From a virus: a stretch of 49,710 nucleotides of DNA. A program made the translations under genes and the position numbers. Numbering within the stretch: position 1 is the first letter of the stretch; every line of letters starts with the position of its first letter. Shown here piece after piece: positions 32,308 through 39,312 of this stretch. Below the pieces are notes generated by a model. It searched no databases and was not told the origin of the DNA. It saw only the letters and a list, made by a program, of their open reading frames with translations. The stretch lies in IMG/VR virus record IMGVR_UViG_3300004463_000172, positions 1-49,710 of that record. One strand, written 5' to 3'.

Positions 32308-32688
32308 ATGACCAAGCAACAGGCCCTAAAGGCGGCGCAGGCGAGGTTCGGCAAGCGGGCGATGATTCAGGCGCGGCCCAACGCGGCGCTGATCGGCGCG
32401 CACGGCGAATACGTGACGTGGGCGCAGGTCCGCACGATCAATGAGCAGATGCAGCCGGTGACGTGGCACGGCAAGGCGACGCCGGCGGTGCAGCTTTATC
32501 GCTGCGACCGCTGCGAGCAGCGCGAGCTGACACCGGACGGGCTGATCGTGCGGCAGGTGTGGCACAAGCCGGGCGGGCCGCAGACCGAGTATGCGGTCGG
32601 GCACATCGACAGCTTCCTCGGCGCGTTCCACATCCGCGGCACCGGCGACAGCTTCGAGGCTGCGTTGCGAGACGCCGAGACGCGGTGA
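32308..32688 (+). CDS. Unknown 126-residue protein with a CxxC pair
   Basis: ATG 32308, two bases after the previous TAG, with a weak ribosome-binding site (GCAGG). Basic N-terminal helix (TKQQALKAAQARFGKRA), then beta strands and a single CDRCEQ pair followed by ELTPDGLIVRQVW. Similar small proteins occur in early phage operons. Function unknown. The stop overlaps GTG 32685 of the methyltransferase gene. Confidence 0.65.
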   Translation: MTKQQALKAAQARFGKRAMIQARPNAALIGAHGEYVTWAQVRTINEQMQPVTWHGKATPAVQLYRCDRCEQRELTPDGLIVRQVWHKPGGPQTEYAVGHIDSFLGAFHIRGTGDSFEAALRDAETR

Positions 32689-33893
32689 CCTATGGGCTGG
32701 CTCTATGTGCCGGGGTCGGAGGCCTGGAGCTGGCCTTCGACCTCGTTCTCACCGATTACCGCACCGTCTGTTACGTCGAGAGGGAAGCCTTTGCCGCCGC
32801 CCGCGTGGTCGCGCGCATGGCAGAAGGTGTCCTGGCTCCGGCGCCTGTGTGGGACGACGTTGCCACCTTCGACGGCCGACGCTGGCGTGGACGGGTGGAT
32901 CTCGTCACTGCCGGCTTCCCGTGTCAGCCCTGGTCGAGTGCCGGCAAACGCGAGGGCACCGCAGACGAGCGGTGGATCTGGCCCGCCATCTGCGACCGCC
33001 TACGCGAGCTACAACCGGACGTCGTGTTCTTGGAGAATGTGCCTCCCCTTGTTTCCCGAGGCGGACTGGCCGCCGTTCTCGGCAATCTGGCCGAGCTCGG
33101 GTTCGATGCGGAGTGGGCTCTGCTTCGAGCGGCCGACGTTGGCGCCAGCCACCGACGCGAGCGACTCTACATCCTGGCCTACCGTGACCGACAGCGACTC
33201 GCGCAGCTCGGCCCGGCATACGACGACGACGGGGGTGATGCACCCAGGCACGATGCTGACGGACGCGATCCGGCAGTGGCCGACGCCAGGCGTCGTCGAC
33301 GGCGAGCAGGCGGTGGCGCACAAGGGCAGCAATCCGACGCTGCACGGTCTGGTGATGGATCAGTGGGCGACCCCTGTGAAGCGGGACTATCGATCGGGCC
33401 TGGGCACGCAGAAGCGCGACGGGGCCCAGGCCCTACCGGAGCAGGTGACACGCTGGCCGACGCCGAGCGCGGAACCCTACGGCAGCAGTCAGAACGGGAT
33501 CGGCTGGGCGCACGAGCGGCCGAGCGCGAACACACCGAGCCTCGAGCGGTTGTCCCGCTCTTTCCTCCCGCTCCTGCCGACCTCGACGGATGGCGAGCTA
33601 TCCTCGCCGAGCGATTCGACCTCGCGCCTGCCGTGGAAAACGCCACGGGTCGGCTGCAACGTGACCAGCGAGAAGGCGCGCCGGGAGTTCAGCTCGACGC
33701 CGGGGTTGGCGCAGCAGGCGGCGGGCAGCGCCTCGCTGAAGGGCAAGCCGAAGCTGAATCCGCAATTCGTCGAGTGGCTCATGGGCTGGCCGATCGGGTG
33801 GACCGCCTCCGAGCTTGCGGCAACGGAGTGGTGCCGCTGGCGGCAGCGTATGCGTTCCTCGCTCTGCGCGTTCGTGCGCTCGGGAGGCCTTGA
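32685..33893 (+). CDS. DNA cytosine-5 methyltransferase
   Basis: GTG 32685 overlaps the previous stop. 402 residues. Motif I TYGLALCAGVGGLELAF, motif IV TAGFPCQPWSSAGK with catalytic Cys80, motif VI FLENVPP (Glu117), motif VIII SHRRERLYILA near 155, and motif X VDRLRACGNGVVPLAAAY at the C-terminus. The middle (target recognition region, about 170-320) is of the Ala-Asp-Ala (LADAERG) type. Transfers a methyl group to C5 of cytosine, most likely for protection from restriction. From about 33172 a second frame is also open and has better codon character. Base use in the 5' half is less GC-biased than in neighbours, suggesting acquisition by transfer. Confidence 0.85.
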   Translation: MTYGLALCAGVGGLELAFDLVLTDYRTVCYVEREAFAAARVVARMAEGVLAPAPVWDDVATFDGRRWRGRVDLVTAGFPCQPWSSAGKREGTADERWIWPAICDRLRELQPDVVFLENVPPLVSRGGLAAVLGNLAELGFDAEWALLRAADVGASHRRERLYILAYRDRQRLAQLGPAYDDDGGDAPRHDADGRDPAVADARRRRRRAGGGAQGQQSDAARSGDGSVGDPCEAGLSIGPGHAEARRGPGPTGAGDTLADAERGTLRQQSERDRLGARAAEREHTEPRAVVPLFPPAPADLDGWRAILAERFDLAPAVENATGRLQRDQREGAPGVQLDAGVGAAGGGQRLAEGQAEAESAIRRVAHGLADRVDRLRACGNGVVPLAAAYAFLALRVRALGRP

Positions 33894-33897
33894 GTGA
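33172..33897 (+). other. Overlapping +1 frame encoding an alternative methyltransferase C-terminus
   Basis: The +1 frame relative to the methyltransferase is open to a TGA at 33895-33897, 4 bp beyond the main stop. It encodes a run typical of another class of phage C5-methyltransferase tails: SWPTVTDSDSRSSARHTTTT, QWPTPGVVDGEQA, MDQWATPVKRDYRSG, TRWPTPSAE and LNPQFVEWLMGWPIGW. About 87 percent of its codons end in G or C, against roughly 55 percent in the main frame. It could be reached by +1 frameshifting near 33171-33180 (after RERLYIL) or from GTG 33235 / ATG 33238. Alternatively the assembled sequence carries an indel, yet the main frame keeps motif X. Confidence 0.55.
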
Positions 33898-34097
33898 GAC
33901 ACGATGCCCCGTTCCTCGTGAAACGCTACGCTCCGATAATCGGACGCCCCGACGGCCCGCGCCGGGTCGCGGTCGAGCATCAGGCCTACACCTTGGAGGC
34001 CGCGCTTGAGTGGGCGCGTTCCTGCTGGCACGCCGGGCAACCGCTCGGCCCGCGCTGGATCGAGCGCCGCGGACAGCCGGCTGTGGTGAAGCGATGA
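33894..34097 (+). CDS. Unknown 67-residue protein
   Basis: GTG 33894 overlaps the end of the methyltransferase reading frames. Beta then helix character (LVKRYAPIIGRPDGPRRVAV; LEAALEWARSCWHAGQ). No family recognised. The stop overlaps ATG 34094. Its place directly after the methyltransferase is by coupling only. Confidence 0.55.
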   Translation: MRHDAPFLVKRYAPIIGRPDGPRRVAVEHQAYTLEAALEWARSCWHAGQPLGPRWIERRGQPAVVKR

Positions 34098-34255
34098 GCG
34101 ATCCGACCTACGTCAAAGCCGAGATCGACGCCAACCCGGTCTGGAAGCTGGCCTGGTGGATGAGCGAGATCGACAACGACAACGCGCCGATCGGGTGGGC
34201 CCGCTACATCAGCCTCGCGCGGGCGGTGATCGACCGGTTCCAGGTGAAGCCGTGA
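34094..34255 (+). CDS. Unknown 53-residue protein
   Basis: ATG 34094 overlaps the previous TGA. Trp-rich N-terminal half (ANPVWKLAWWMSEIDNDNAP) followed by a helix (GWARYISLARAVIDRF). Small proteins with this look are common next to phage helicase genes (recollection). Function unknown. Overlaps the helicase start by 4 bp. Confidence 0.6.
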   Translation: MSDPTYVKAEIDANPVWKLAWWMSEIDNDNAPIGWARYISLARAVIDRFQVKP

Positions 34256-36120
34256 AAGCGCCAACGCTACGCCCCTATCAGGAGGCCGGCCTCGCGGCCA
34301 TCGCCGCCGCGCGCGAGGCCGGCCAGAACCGGCAGCTGCTGCAGATGGCGACGGGCACCGGCAAGACGGTGCTCTTCGCCGCGCTGCCGCGCTGGCCGGC
34401 GATCCGCGCCTGGCTCGACACGTTCCCCGGCCGCCGGCGGATGCTGGTGATCGCCCACCGCGAGGAGCTGCTCGAGCAGGCGGCCGAGAAGATCCTGCGC
34501 GCCAACCCCGAGCTACTGGTCTCGATCGAGCAAGCCGACCGCTACGCCAGTCAGACGGCGGACGTGGTGGTCGCCTCCATCCAGACGCTGGCGGCGCGCG
34601 GCTTCCGGCGCCTGCAGCGGCTGCTGCAGCCCGGGCCGTTCCGGCTGGTGATCGTCGACGAGGCGCACCACGCCGCAGCCTCGACCTACCGCACCACGCT
34701 CGTCCACCTCGGGTTCCTGCCGCCGGCCGACGCCAGCGAGACGCAGAGCCTCGAGGCGCCGGCCTACGACGACGTCGTGAAGATGCAGCAGGCCCTGACC
34801 GGGTGGGACGCGCAGGCGCCGAAGGATCGCTTGCTGCTGGGCGTGACGGCGACGCCTAACCGGACGGACGCGATCGGCCTCGGCTGTGTGTTCCAGACGA
34901 TCGTCTACAGCTACCCGATCAAGCCGGCGGTAACCGACGGGCACCTCGTGCCGATCACGCCCTGGGTGATCGAGACCGACACCAACCTCGACGCGGTCCA
35001 CCTGACGGCCGGCGACTTCAACCAGCGCGAGCTCGCCGAGGCGGTCAACACGGCGAAGCGCAACCAGGTCGCGGTCGCCGCCTGGCGCGAGCACGCCGAG
35101 GGGCGCTCGACGCTGGCCTTCACGGTCGACGTCGCGCACGCGCACAGCCTCGCCGAGGCGTTCAACCAGGCGGGCGCGGTGGCGCGGCCGCTGTCGGGCG
35201 AGACGCCGCGTGACGAGCGCCGGCAGCTGCTGGCCGACTACCTCGCCGGCCGCGTGCAGATCCTGACCAACTGCATGGTGCTGACCGAGGGCACCGACCT
35301 GCCCCTCACTGGTTGCATCCTGCACGCGAAGCCGACCAAGAGCGCCACGCTCTACGAGCAGATGACCGGCCGCGGGCTGCGGCCGCACCCGGGCAAGGCC
35401 GACTGCCTCGTGATCGACGTCGTCGACATCGCGCGCCGGCACAGTCTGCAGACGGCGCCGGTGCTCTACGGCCTGCCGCCCGGGCTGGTGACGCAGGGGC
35501 AGAGCCTGGGGCAGGTCGAGGCCGACCTCGAGAAGCTGCGCGCGCAATACGACGGCGTGAACCTCGAGCAGCTGCTGGGCGGCAACCGGCTGACGCTGGC
35601 GCAGCTCGCGGCGAAGGCGTCCACGTTCGACATCTGGAAGATTCAGCCGATCGGCGACACGCTCGGCGAGGGCCGCGAGTTCGCCTGGGTCAAGACCGGC
35701 GACGACGTCTACCGTCTCAGCTACCCGTGGCAGGATGCTGGCGGCGCCGAGGGCAACGAGACGATCCAGATCAGCCGCGACATGCTGGGCCGCTTCGAGG
35801 TCGTGCTGACGTGGCGCGAGCGCACGCTGCCGGGCACCTACAAGGCGGCGCAGGTGCGGCAACGCACGCTGCTGCGCGAGGCGGAGACCGCGGCCGCGGC
35901 GGCGACGATCGCGGAGACGTTCGTCCGCAACGAGCGCGGCGAGGTGCGAAAGCTGAAGGCCGCCGACGCGCCCTGGCAGAAGCGCCCCGCGAGCGAGAAG
36001 CAGCTCGCGTTCCTGCAGCGGCTGCGCGTCCCGTTCAAGCCGCCGCTGACGATGGGGCAGGCGGGTCGACTGATCGACATGGCGATGGCGCGGCGGGGCG
36101 CAGGAGGGCGGCGTCGATGA
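34252..36120 (+). CDS. Superfamily 2 DEAD/DEAH-type helicase
   Basis: GTG 34252, 622 residues. LRPYQEAGLAAI (Q-region), Walker A MATGTGKT starting at residue 32, DEAH at 136-139, motif III TATPNRTD, and motif VI QMTGRGLRPHPGK. An N-terminal and a second RecA-like domain span about 1-420, followed by about 200 residues with a C-terminal segment RPASEKQLAFLQRLRVPF. An ATP-driven DNA or RNA translocase, probably for replication or recombination, given its neighbours. The stop overlaps ATG 36117. Confidence 0.88.
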   Translation: MKAPTLRPYQEAGLAAIAAAREAGQNRQLLQMATGTGKTVLFAALPRWPAIRAWLDTFPGRRRMLVIAHREELLEQAAEKILRANPELLVSIEQADRYASQTADVVVASIQTLAARGFRRLQRLLQPGPFRLVIVDEAHHAAASTYRTTLVHLGFLPPADASETQSLEAPAYDDVVKMQQALTGWDAQAPKDRLLLGVTATPNRTDAIGLGCVFQTIVYSYPIKPAVTDGHLVPITPWVIETDTNLDAVHLTAGDFNQRELAEAVNTAKRNQVAVAAWREHAEGRSTLAFTVDVAHAHSLAEAFNQAGAVARPLSGETPRDERRQLLADYLAGRVQILTNCMVLTEGTDLPLTGCILHAKPTKSATLYEQMTGRGLRPHPGKADCLVIDVVDIARRHSLQTAPVLYGLPPGLVTQGQSLGQVEADLEKLRAQYDGVNLEQLLGGNRLTLAQLAAKASTFDIWKIQPIGDTLGEGREFAWVKTGDDVYRLSYPWQDAGGAEGNETIQISRDMLGRFEVVLTWRERTLPGTYKAAQVRQRTLLREAETAAAAATIAETFVRNERGEVRKLKAADAPWQKRPASEKQLAFLQRLRVPFKPPLTMGQAGRLIDMAMARRGAGGRRR

Positions 36121-36359
36121 ATTGGAAGTTCTGGACGTGGAACACCGAGGCGAAGACCAAGGCCGACCTCTTCGCCGCTGACCCGAAGAAGCTGTCGCAG
36201 CTGATCCAGCGCAGCGCCAACCGGCGCAACATGGAAGACCTGATCGCCTGGTCGGTCGAGGTGCTGCGCGCCTGCGAGGAGCGCGGCATCCCCGACGGCA
36301 TGGGCGTGCCCGAGTTCATCCGGCGCCTCGAGCGGCATCCCGACCAGACGGTGCATTGA
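36117..36359 (+). CDS. Unknown 80-residue helical protein
   Basis: ATG 36117 overlaps the helicase stop. N-terminus rich in Trp and Lys (NWKFWTWNTEAKTK), then a helical body (LSQLIQRSANRRNMEDLIAW; VPEFIRRLERHPDQ). No family recognised. Coupled by overlap to the next small gene. Confidence 0.6.
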   Translation: MNWKFWTWNTEAKTKADLFAADPKKLSQLIQRSANRRNMEDLIAWSVEVLRACEERGIPDGMGVPEFIRRLERHPDQTVH

Positions 36360-36535
36360 TGTCCGAGAAGGAACAGATCGCCATCGACCGCCTCGAGCGG
36401 CAAGTCAACAGTCTGCGCGTCGCGCTGGTGACGACGCTGATCTGGATGAGCGGCTCCGCCAACAGCCCGCTCCGCCACGAGGAGGTCGAGCGGCTGATTG
36501 CGATGGCGGAAGCCAACGGTGGCCGTTCACCCTAA
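36359..36535 (+). CDS. Unknown 58-residue protein with heptad-like helix
   Basis: ATG 36359 overlaps the previous TGA. Stop TAA at 36533-36535. Heptad-like N-terminal helix (KEQIAIDRLERQVNSLRVAL) runs into a short hydrophobic stretch (VTTLIWM), then EEVERLIAMAEANG. Third positions are GC-rich, supporting a real gene. It is the last gene of this operon before the 630-bp gene-free region. Confidence 0.55.
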   Translation: MSEKEQIAIDRLERQVNSLRVALVTTLIWMSGSANSPLRHEEVERLIAMAEANGGRSP

Positions 36536-36559
36536 TTGCACACGCGCTGAATTGAAGGC

Positions 36560-36588
36560 TTGATCTCGGAAACGGCAGGCGCTATAAA
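36560..36588 (+). promoter_or_regulatory. Strong sigma70-type promoter of the gene-free region
   Basis: TTGATC (36560-36565), 17-nt spacer, TATAAA (36583-36588). It is the best -10 match noticed in the window and stands out in a GC-rich genome. Expected start point near 36595, at the base of the hairpin at 36596. No operator palindrome overlaps it, so it may be active from the moment of DNA entry. Confidence 0.65.
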
Positions 36589-36710
36589 ACGCGACGGCCC
36601 GCCGGCGAGGAGACTAACCTGCCGGCGGGCCATAAACCGCAAACCGTGGGCTGAACACGGAAGGCGGATCGTCGGCGTGGATTTTAGCACGGCACGACGT
36701 TCCCTCCTCC

Positions 36711-36727
36711 GACTTCTTACTCACAAA
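36711..36727 (+). promoter_or_regulatory. Degenerate operator-like site, copy 3
   Basis: GACTTCTTACTCACAAA, followed by GGACGATCC, resembles copy 1 (GACTTGTTACTCACAAG followed by CTACGATCC). The -35 is lost (CCGACT) and the spacer is one base longer, so promoter activity is doubtful. It may still bind the factor that reads the palindrome. Confidence 0.45.
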
Positions 36728-37111
36728 TTTGCGGACGATCCTCCTGTGAGGGAGGCGTGGCGTAAGGGCGCAACTCAGGGACGTGTGTGTCGTGGGGCGA
36801 TCCCCCGCGCTACCGGACAGATGGGCGCACGTTGAGCCAGGGGTAGAGGACCGCTGGCAAAAGAACGGGGCGGCAGCCAAGCACCGGATGCGCGAGACAT
36901 CACGACCGGCAGGCCGGCACGCGGGGGCCTGCTCAGCGTCGAGCGGGTCACGTTAAGGCGGGACCGGCAGCCTGACGGCAGGCTCTGCTACACCCGGCCG
37001 CTCGCAAGTGGGGATGGTCGCCCGGCACCTAAACGAAGCCGGGCCGGGCACGTTCTTGGCGCCTGCTATCGACACCAACGGGTAAGGCTACGTGTGGGCA
37101 GCGTGTCCCGG

Positions 37112-37143
37112 CACCTTCGGTGGCGGGCCCCGCGGTGTTTTTT
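37112..37143 (+). terminator. Intrinsic terminator before the DnaB operon
   Basis: An interrupted stem, CACC (37112-37115) with GGTG (37134-37137) enclosing GCGG-GCC-CCGC, is followed directly by TTTTTT (37138-37143) and CTCTCTT. This is the only strong oligo-T tract after a GC-rich stem on the + strand. It would end transcription from the 36560 promoter just before the gene at 37165. Confidence 0.55.
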
Positions 37144-37164
37144 CTCTCTTGGTTGGAGGGAGCA

Positions 37165-37650
37165 ATGGCGGACGACAAGCTGGACGACGCGACGACTGCC
37201 GAGCAGGCGCTGGCGCGGATGCTGAAGGCCGAGGCCAAGATCGAGGAGGTCGAGCGCGCGTTGAGCCGGGCCCACGACGAGCTCCGCGGCCTGCGGCAGC
37301 TGCTCGCGGGCGGCAACCCGGTCGGCGAGGCGATGCGCTTCTATGGCGACGCCTGGGCGAAGCTGCACGGCGGCGAGACCTACCAGTGGGAGCGCCCGAA
37401 AGCCACCAGCCAGATGAAGCAGCTGCTGAAGCTGCTGCCGCTCGACGACGTGAAGGCGCGCATGATCGCCTACCTGTCGGACAACGAGCCGTTCCTGGTC
37501 CGCAACGCCCACCCGTTCGCGCTGTTCGTGACGCGGGTCAACAGCTACAGCCCGAGGGCCCAGCCGCCGCCGGTCGGGTGCAAGCATCAGCCGCCCTGCC
37601 GATCAGACGTCGAGCACACCCAGCGCCGCGTGCAGGAGGCGCGGTCGTGA
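37165..37650 (+). CDS. Replication-region protein, possible helicase loader
   Basis: Start ATG 37165 follows GGAGGGAG. 161 residues. A heptad-like helix (LKAEAKIEEVERALSRAHDE) precedes a compact domain (GEAMRFYGDAWAKLHGGETY, LKLLPLDDVKARMIAYLSD, NAHPFALFVTRVNSYSP) resembling the C-terminal parts of phage replication proteins that sit beside DnaB. The stop overlaps the dnaB start, suggesting stoichiometric coupling. Loader or origin-recognition function is inferred from context only. Confidence 0.6.
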   Translation: MADDKLDDATTAEQALARMLKAEAKIEEVERALSRAHDELRGLRQLLAGGNPVGEAMRFYGDAWAKLHGGETYQWERPKATSQMKQLLKLLPLDDVKARMIAYLSDNEPFLVRNAHPFALFVTRVNSYSPRAQPPPVGCKHQPPCRSDVEHTQRRVQEARS

Positions 37651-39050
37651 CGTCCCGCCGGCGGGACGCCGACGAGCCGACCCTCCCGAGGAACCTCGAA
37701 GCCGAGAGAGCCACCCTGGGCGCCGCCCTGCTCAATCAGGCCGCCGCCGACTACCTCGCCGACCACCTCGCCGTCGAGAGCTACTACCGCCACGCGCATC
37801 AGCTGCTCTTCCGCGCCATCCAGACGCTGCGCCACACCGGCCGCGAGGTCGACTTGGTGACCATCAAGCAACAGCTCGGGACCAAGGGCCTCGAGGACGT
37901 CGGGGGGCCGGCCTATATTGCCAAGCTGGCCGACGGCACGGTCTCCCGGCACTACGCCGACTACGCCGCGGTGCTGGAAGACCTGCGGGCTAGGCGGGCC
38001 CTGGCGGGCTACGCGCGGGGCCTGCTGGAGGCGATCGAGACGCCCGGGCAGTCCGGGGCCTCCCTGCTGCTCGACGCCGACAAGCGCCTCCTAGAGCTCC
38101 AGGCGGGGCATCTGAACGGCCGGCACGCCGCCCTGGCCGACACGGTGCCGATGCTGATCGAAGACCTCGACTACCGGGCGCAGCACCGCGGGCAACTAAC
38201 CGGATTGGAGACCGGCTTCGGCTCCGTCAACGATTTGACGTTCGGGTGGCAGTCGGGCGACATGGTGATCATCGCGGCGCGCCCGTCGATCGGGAAGACC
38301 ACCTTTGCGCTCAACACGGCCTGGGCCGCCGCCTGCGCCGGGGCCCGGGTCGCCATCTTCTCGCTGGAGATGCGGCGCCGGCAGCTGGAATACCGGCTGC
38401 TCTCCTACGTCAGCGGCATCCCGCTCACCCGCCTGCTCTCGGGCTACATCCACGAGGCCGACGGGCCCAACCTGCACACCGCGCTGGAGGCGCTCAAGCA
38501 GGTGCGGATCGAGGTCGACGACGCGACCGGGCGCACCGCCTGGGAAATGCGCAGCGCCTGTCGCCGCTGGAAGGCCGAGGGCGGCCTTGACCTGGTGATC
38601 GTCGACTACGTGCAGCTGATGCCCGGCACGCTCGACAAGCGCGGCGCCACCCGCAACGAGGAGGTCACCGACATCAGCCGCCGGCTGAAGACGCTCGCGG
38701 ACGAGGCCGGCCTGCCGGTGCTGGTGCTCTCGCAGCTGAGTCGTCCGAGCGATACGCGGAGCGACCCGCGGCCGAAGCTGACCGACCTGCGCGAGTCGGG
38801 CGCGCTGGAGCAGGACGCCGACCTCGTCTGCTTCCTGCACCGCAAGCTGCACAAGGAGGGCGGGGCCACCGAGTTCATCCTCGAGAAGCAGCGCAACGGG
38901 CCGACCGGGACGATGATGCTGACGCTCGACCGCGATACGGTGACGTTCACCGACGGCGGCGAGCCGCTGCCCGAGCAGACCGCGGCCGAGAAGCAGGAAG
39001 TGCGCAAGGCGAAGCAGGTCTCGTTCTTCAAGCAACGCCGCCGCGGTTGA
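37647..39050 (+). CDS. dnaB: Replicative DNA helicase, DnaB family
   Basis: GTG 37647, 467 residues. N-terminal domain (NLEAERATLGAALLNQAAAD; HAHQLLFRAIQTLRHTG; VDLVTIKQQLG) and C-terminal RecA-like domain: LTGLETGFGSVNDLTFGWQS, Walker A RPSIGKTTFAL near 211-219, IFSLEMRRRQLEYRLLS, Walker B VIVDYVQLMPG, LSQLSR and ESGALEQDADLVCFLHR. Hexameric 5'-3' helicase for fork progression, complete in length. No primase gene is recognised, so host DnaG is probably recruited. A perfect copy of the 16-bp palindrome spans codons 2-7. The stop overlaps the next promoter's -35. Confidence 0.9.
   Translation: MTSRRRDADEPTLPRNLEAERATLGAALLNQAAADYLADHLAVESYYRHAHQLLFRAIQTLRHTGREVDLVTIKQQLGTKGLEDVGGPAYIAKLADGTVSRHYADYAAVLEDLRARRALAGYARGLLEAIETPGQSGASLLLDADKRLLELQAGHLNGRHAALADTVPMLIEDLDYRAQHRGQLTGLETGFGSVNDLTFGWQSGDMVIIAARPSIGKTTFALNTAWAAACAGARVAIFSLEMRRRQLEYRLLSYVSGIPLTRLLSGYIHEADGPNLHTALEALKQVRIEVDDATGRTAWEMRSACRRWKAEGGLDLVIVDYVQLMPGTLDKRGATRNEEVTDISRRLKTLADEAGLPVLVLSQLSRPSDTRSDPRPKLTDLRESGALEQDADLVCFLHRKLHKEGGATEFILEKQRNGPTGTMMLTLDRDTVTFTDGGEPLPEQTAAEKQEVRKAKQVSFFKQRRRG
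37652..37667. repeat. GTCCCGCCGGCGGGAC palindrome, copy 4
   Basis: Exact copy at the very 5' end of the dnaB gene, starting five bases after the first base of its GTG start. A hairpin here could affect translation initiation. Confidence 0.8.
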
Positions 39051-39075
39051 ACCGGTCGGACTTGTTAGCTACAAT
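39047..39075 (+). promoter_or_regulatory. Promoter with operator-like element, copy 4
   Basis: -35 TTGAAC (39047-39052), 17-nt spacer, -10 TACAAT (39070-39075). GACTTGTTAGCTACAA (39059-39074) overlaps the -10 and is a variant of the palindromic element. The -35 overlaps the dnaB stop codon. The start point about 39082 is only three bases before ATG 39085, with no ribosome-binding site, so the transcript would be essentially leaderless. Confidence 0.7.
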
Positions 39076-39084
39076 TCAGCACCC

Positions 39085-39312
39085 ATGATGACCCGCCGCG
39101 AGCTCCGCTCCACCTACACCGATCAGCACACCCTCAGCCTCGTCGAAGAGCACGAGCGGTATTACGTCTATCTGAGCGAAGAGCGCCCAGGGCCCGGCGC
39201 GGAGCTAGGCGTGCTCATCGGCGATGGCACCTCCGACACCGCGGCGATCATGTCGGCCGAGGAGCGCCTGCACAAACTCTGGCGGCGGACCCAGGAGCTG
39301 CGCCGGCGGTGA
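39085..39312 (+). CDS. Unknown 75-residue protein, first gene of third early operon
   Basis: Tandem ATGs at 39085 and 39088. Beta-rich first half (HTLSLVEEHERYYVYLSEER), then a loop and a basic C-terminal helix (SAEERLHKLWRRTQELRRR). No family recognised. It has no upstream ribosome-binding site and is probably read from a leaderless mRNA. The stop overlaps the next GTG. Confidence 0.65.
   Translation: MMTRRELRSTYTDQHTLSLVEEHERYYVYLSEERPGPGAELGVLIGDGTSDTAAIMSAEERLHKLWRRTQELRRR

Larger units (their letters stand above)
36595..37143 (+). ncRNA. Candidate structured noncoding RNA of about 550 nt
   Basis: Between a strong promoter and an oligo-T terminator there is no ORF with the codon character of this phage. 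Perfect hairpins: GGCCCGCCGGC/GCCGGCGGGCC (36596-36631, loop GAGGAGACTAACCT); CCTCC/GGAGG (36740-36755); GCCAG/CTGGC (36836-36858); GCAGGCC/GGCCTGC (36909-36932); AGCCTG/CAGGCT with an ACGG loop (36969-36984); GCCCGGC/GCCGGGC (37020-37044, A-rich loop). The 5' GGCCCGCC could also pair with GGCGGGCC at 37122-37129 to close the whole molecule. No match to tRNA, tmRNA or RNase P consensus is visible. Alternatives are a replication origin next to the DnaB genes, or a leader of the 37165 operon. Confidence 0.5.

Noticed and set aside
32301-32315. GTTAGCTA as another copy of the promoter element
   Set aside because: Only eight bases match, the GACTT half is missing, and it overlaps a stop codon and start by chance.
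36560-36835. 91-codon ORF in the gene-free region
   Set aside because: Its TTG start is the -35 of the promoter, third-position GC is near 55 percent, and it runs through hairpins.
36836-36920. tRNA or tmRNA-like fold in the candidate RNA
   Set aside because: A GGGGTAGAGG stretch resembles a D-arm, but there is no GTTCGA T-loop, acceptor pairing or CCA end.
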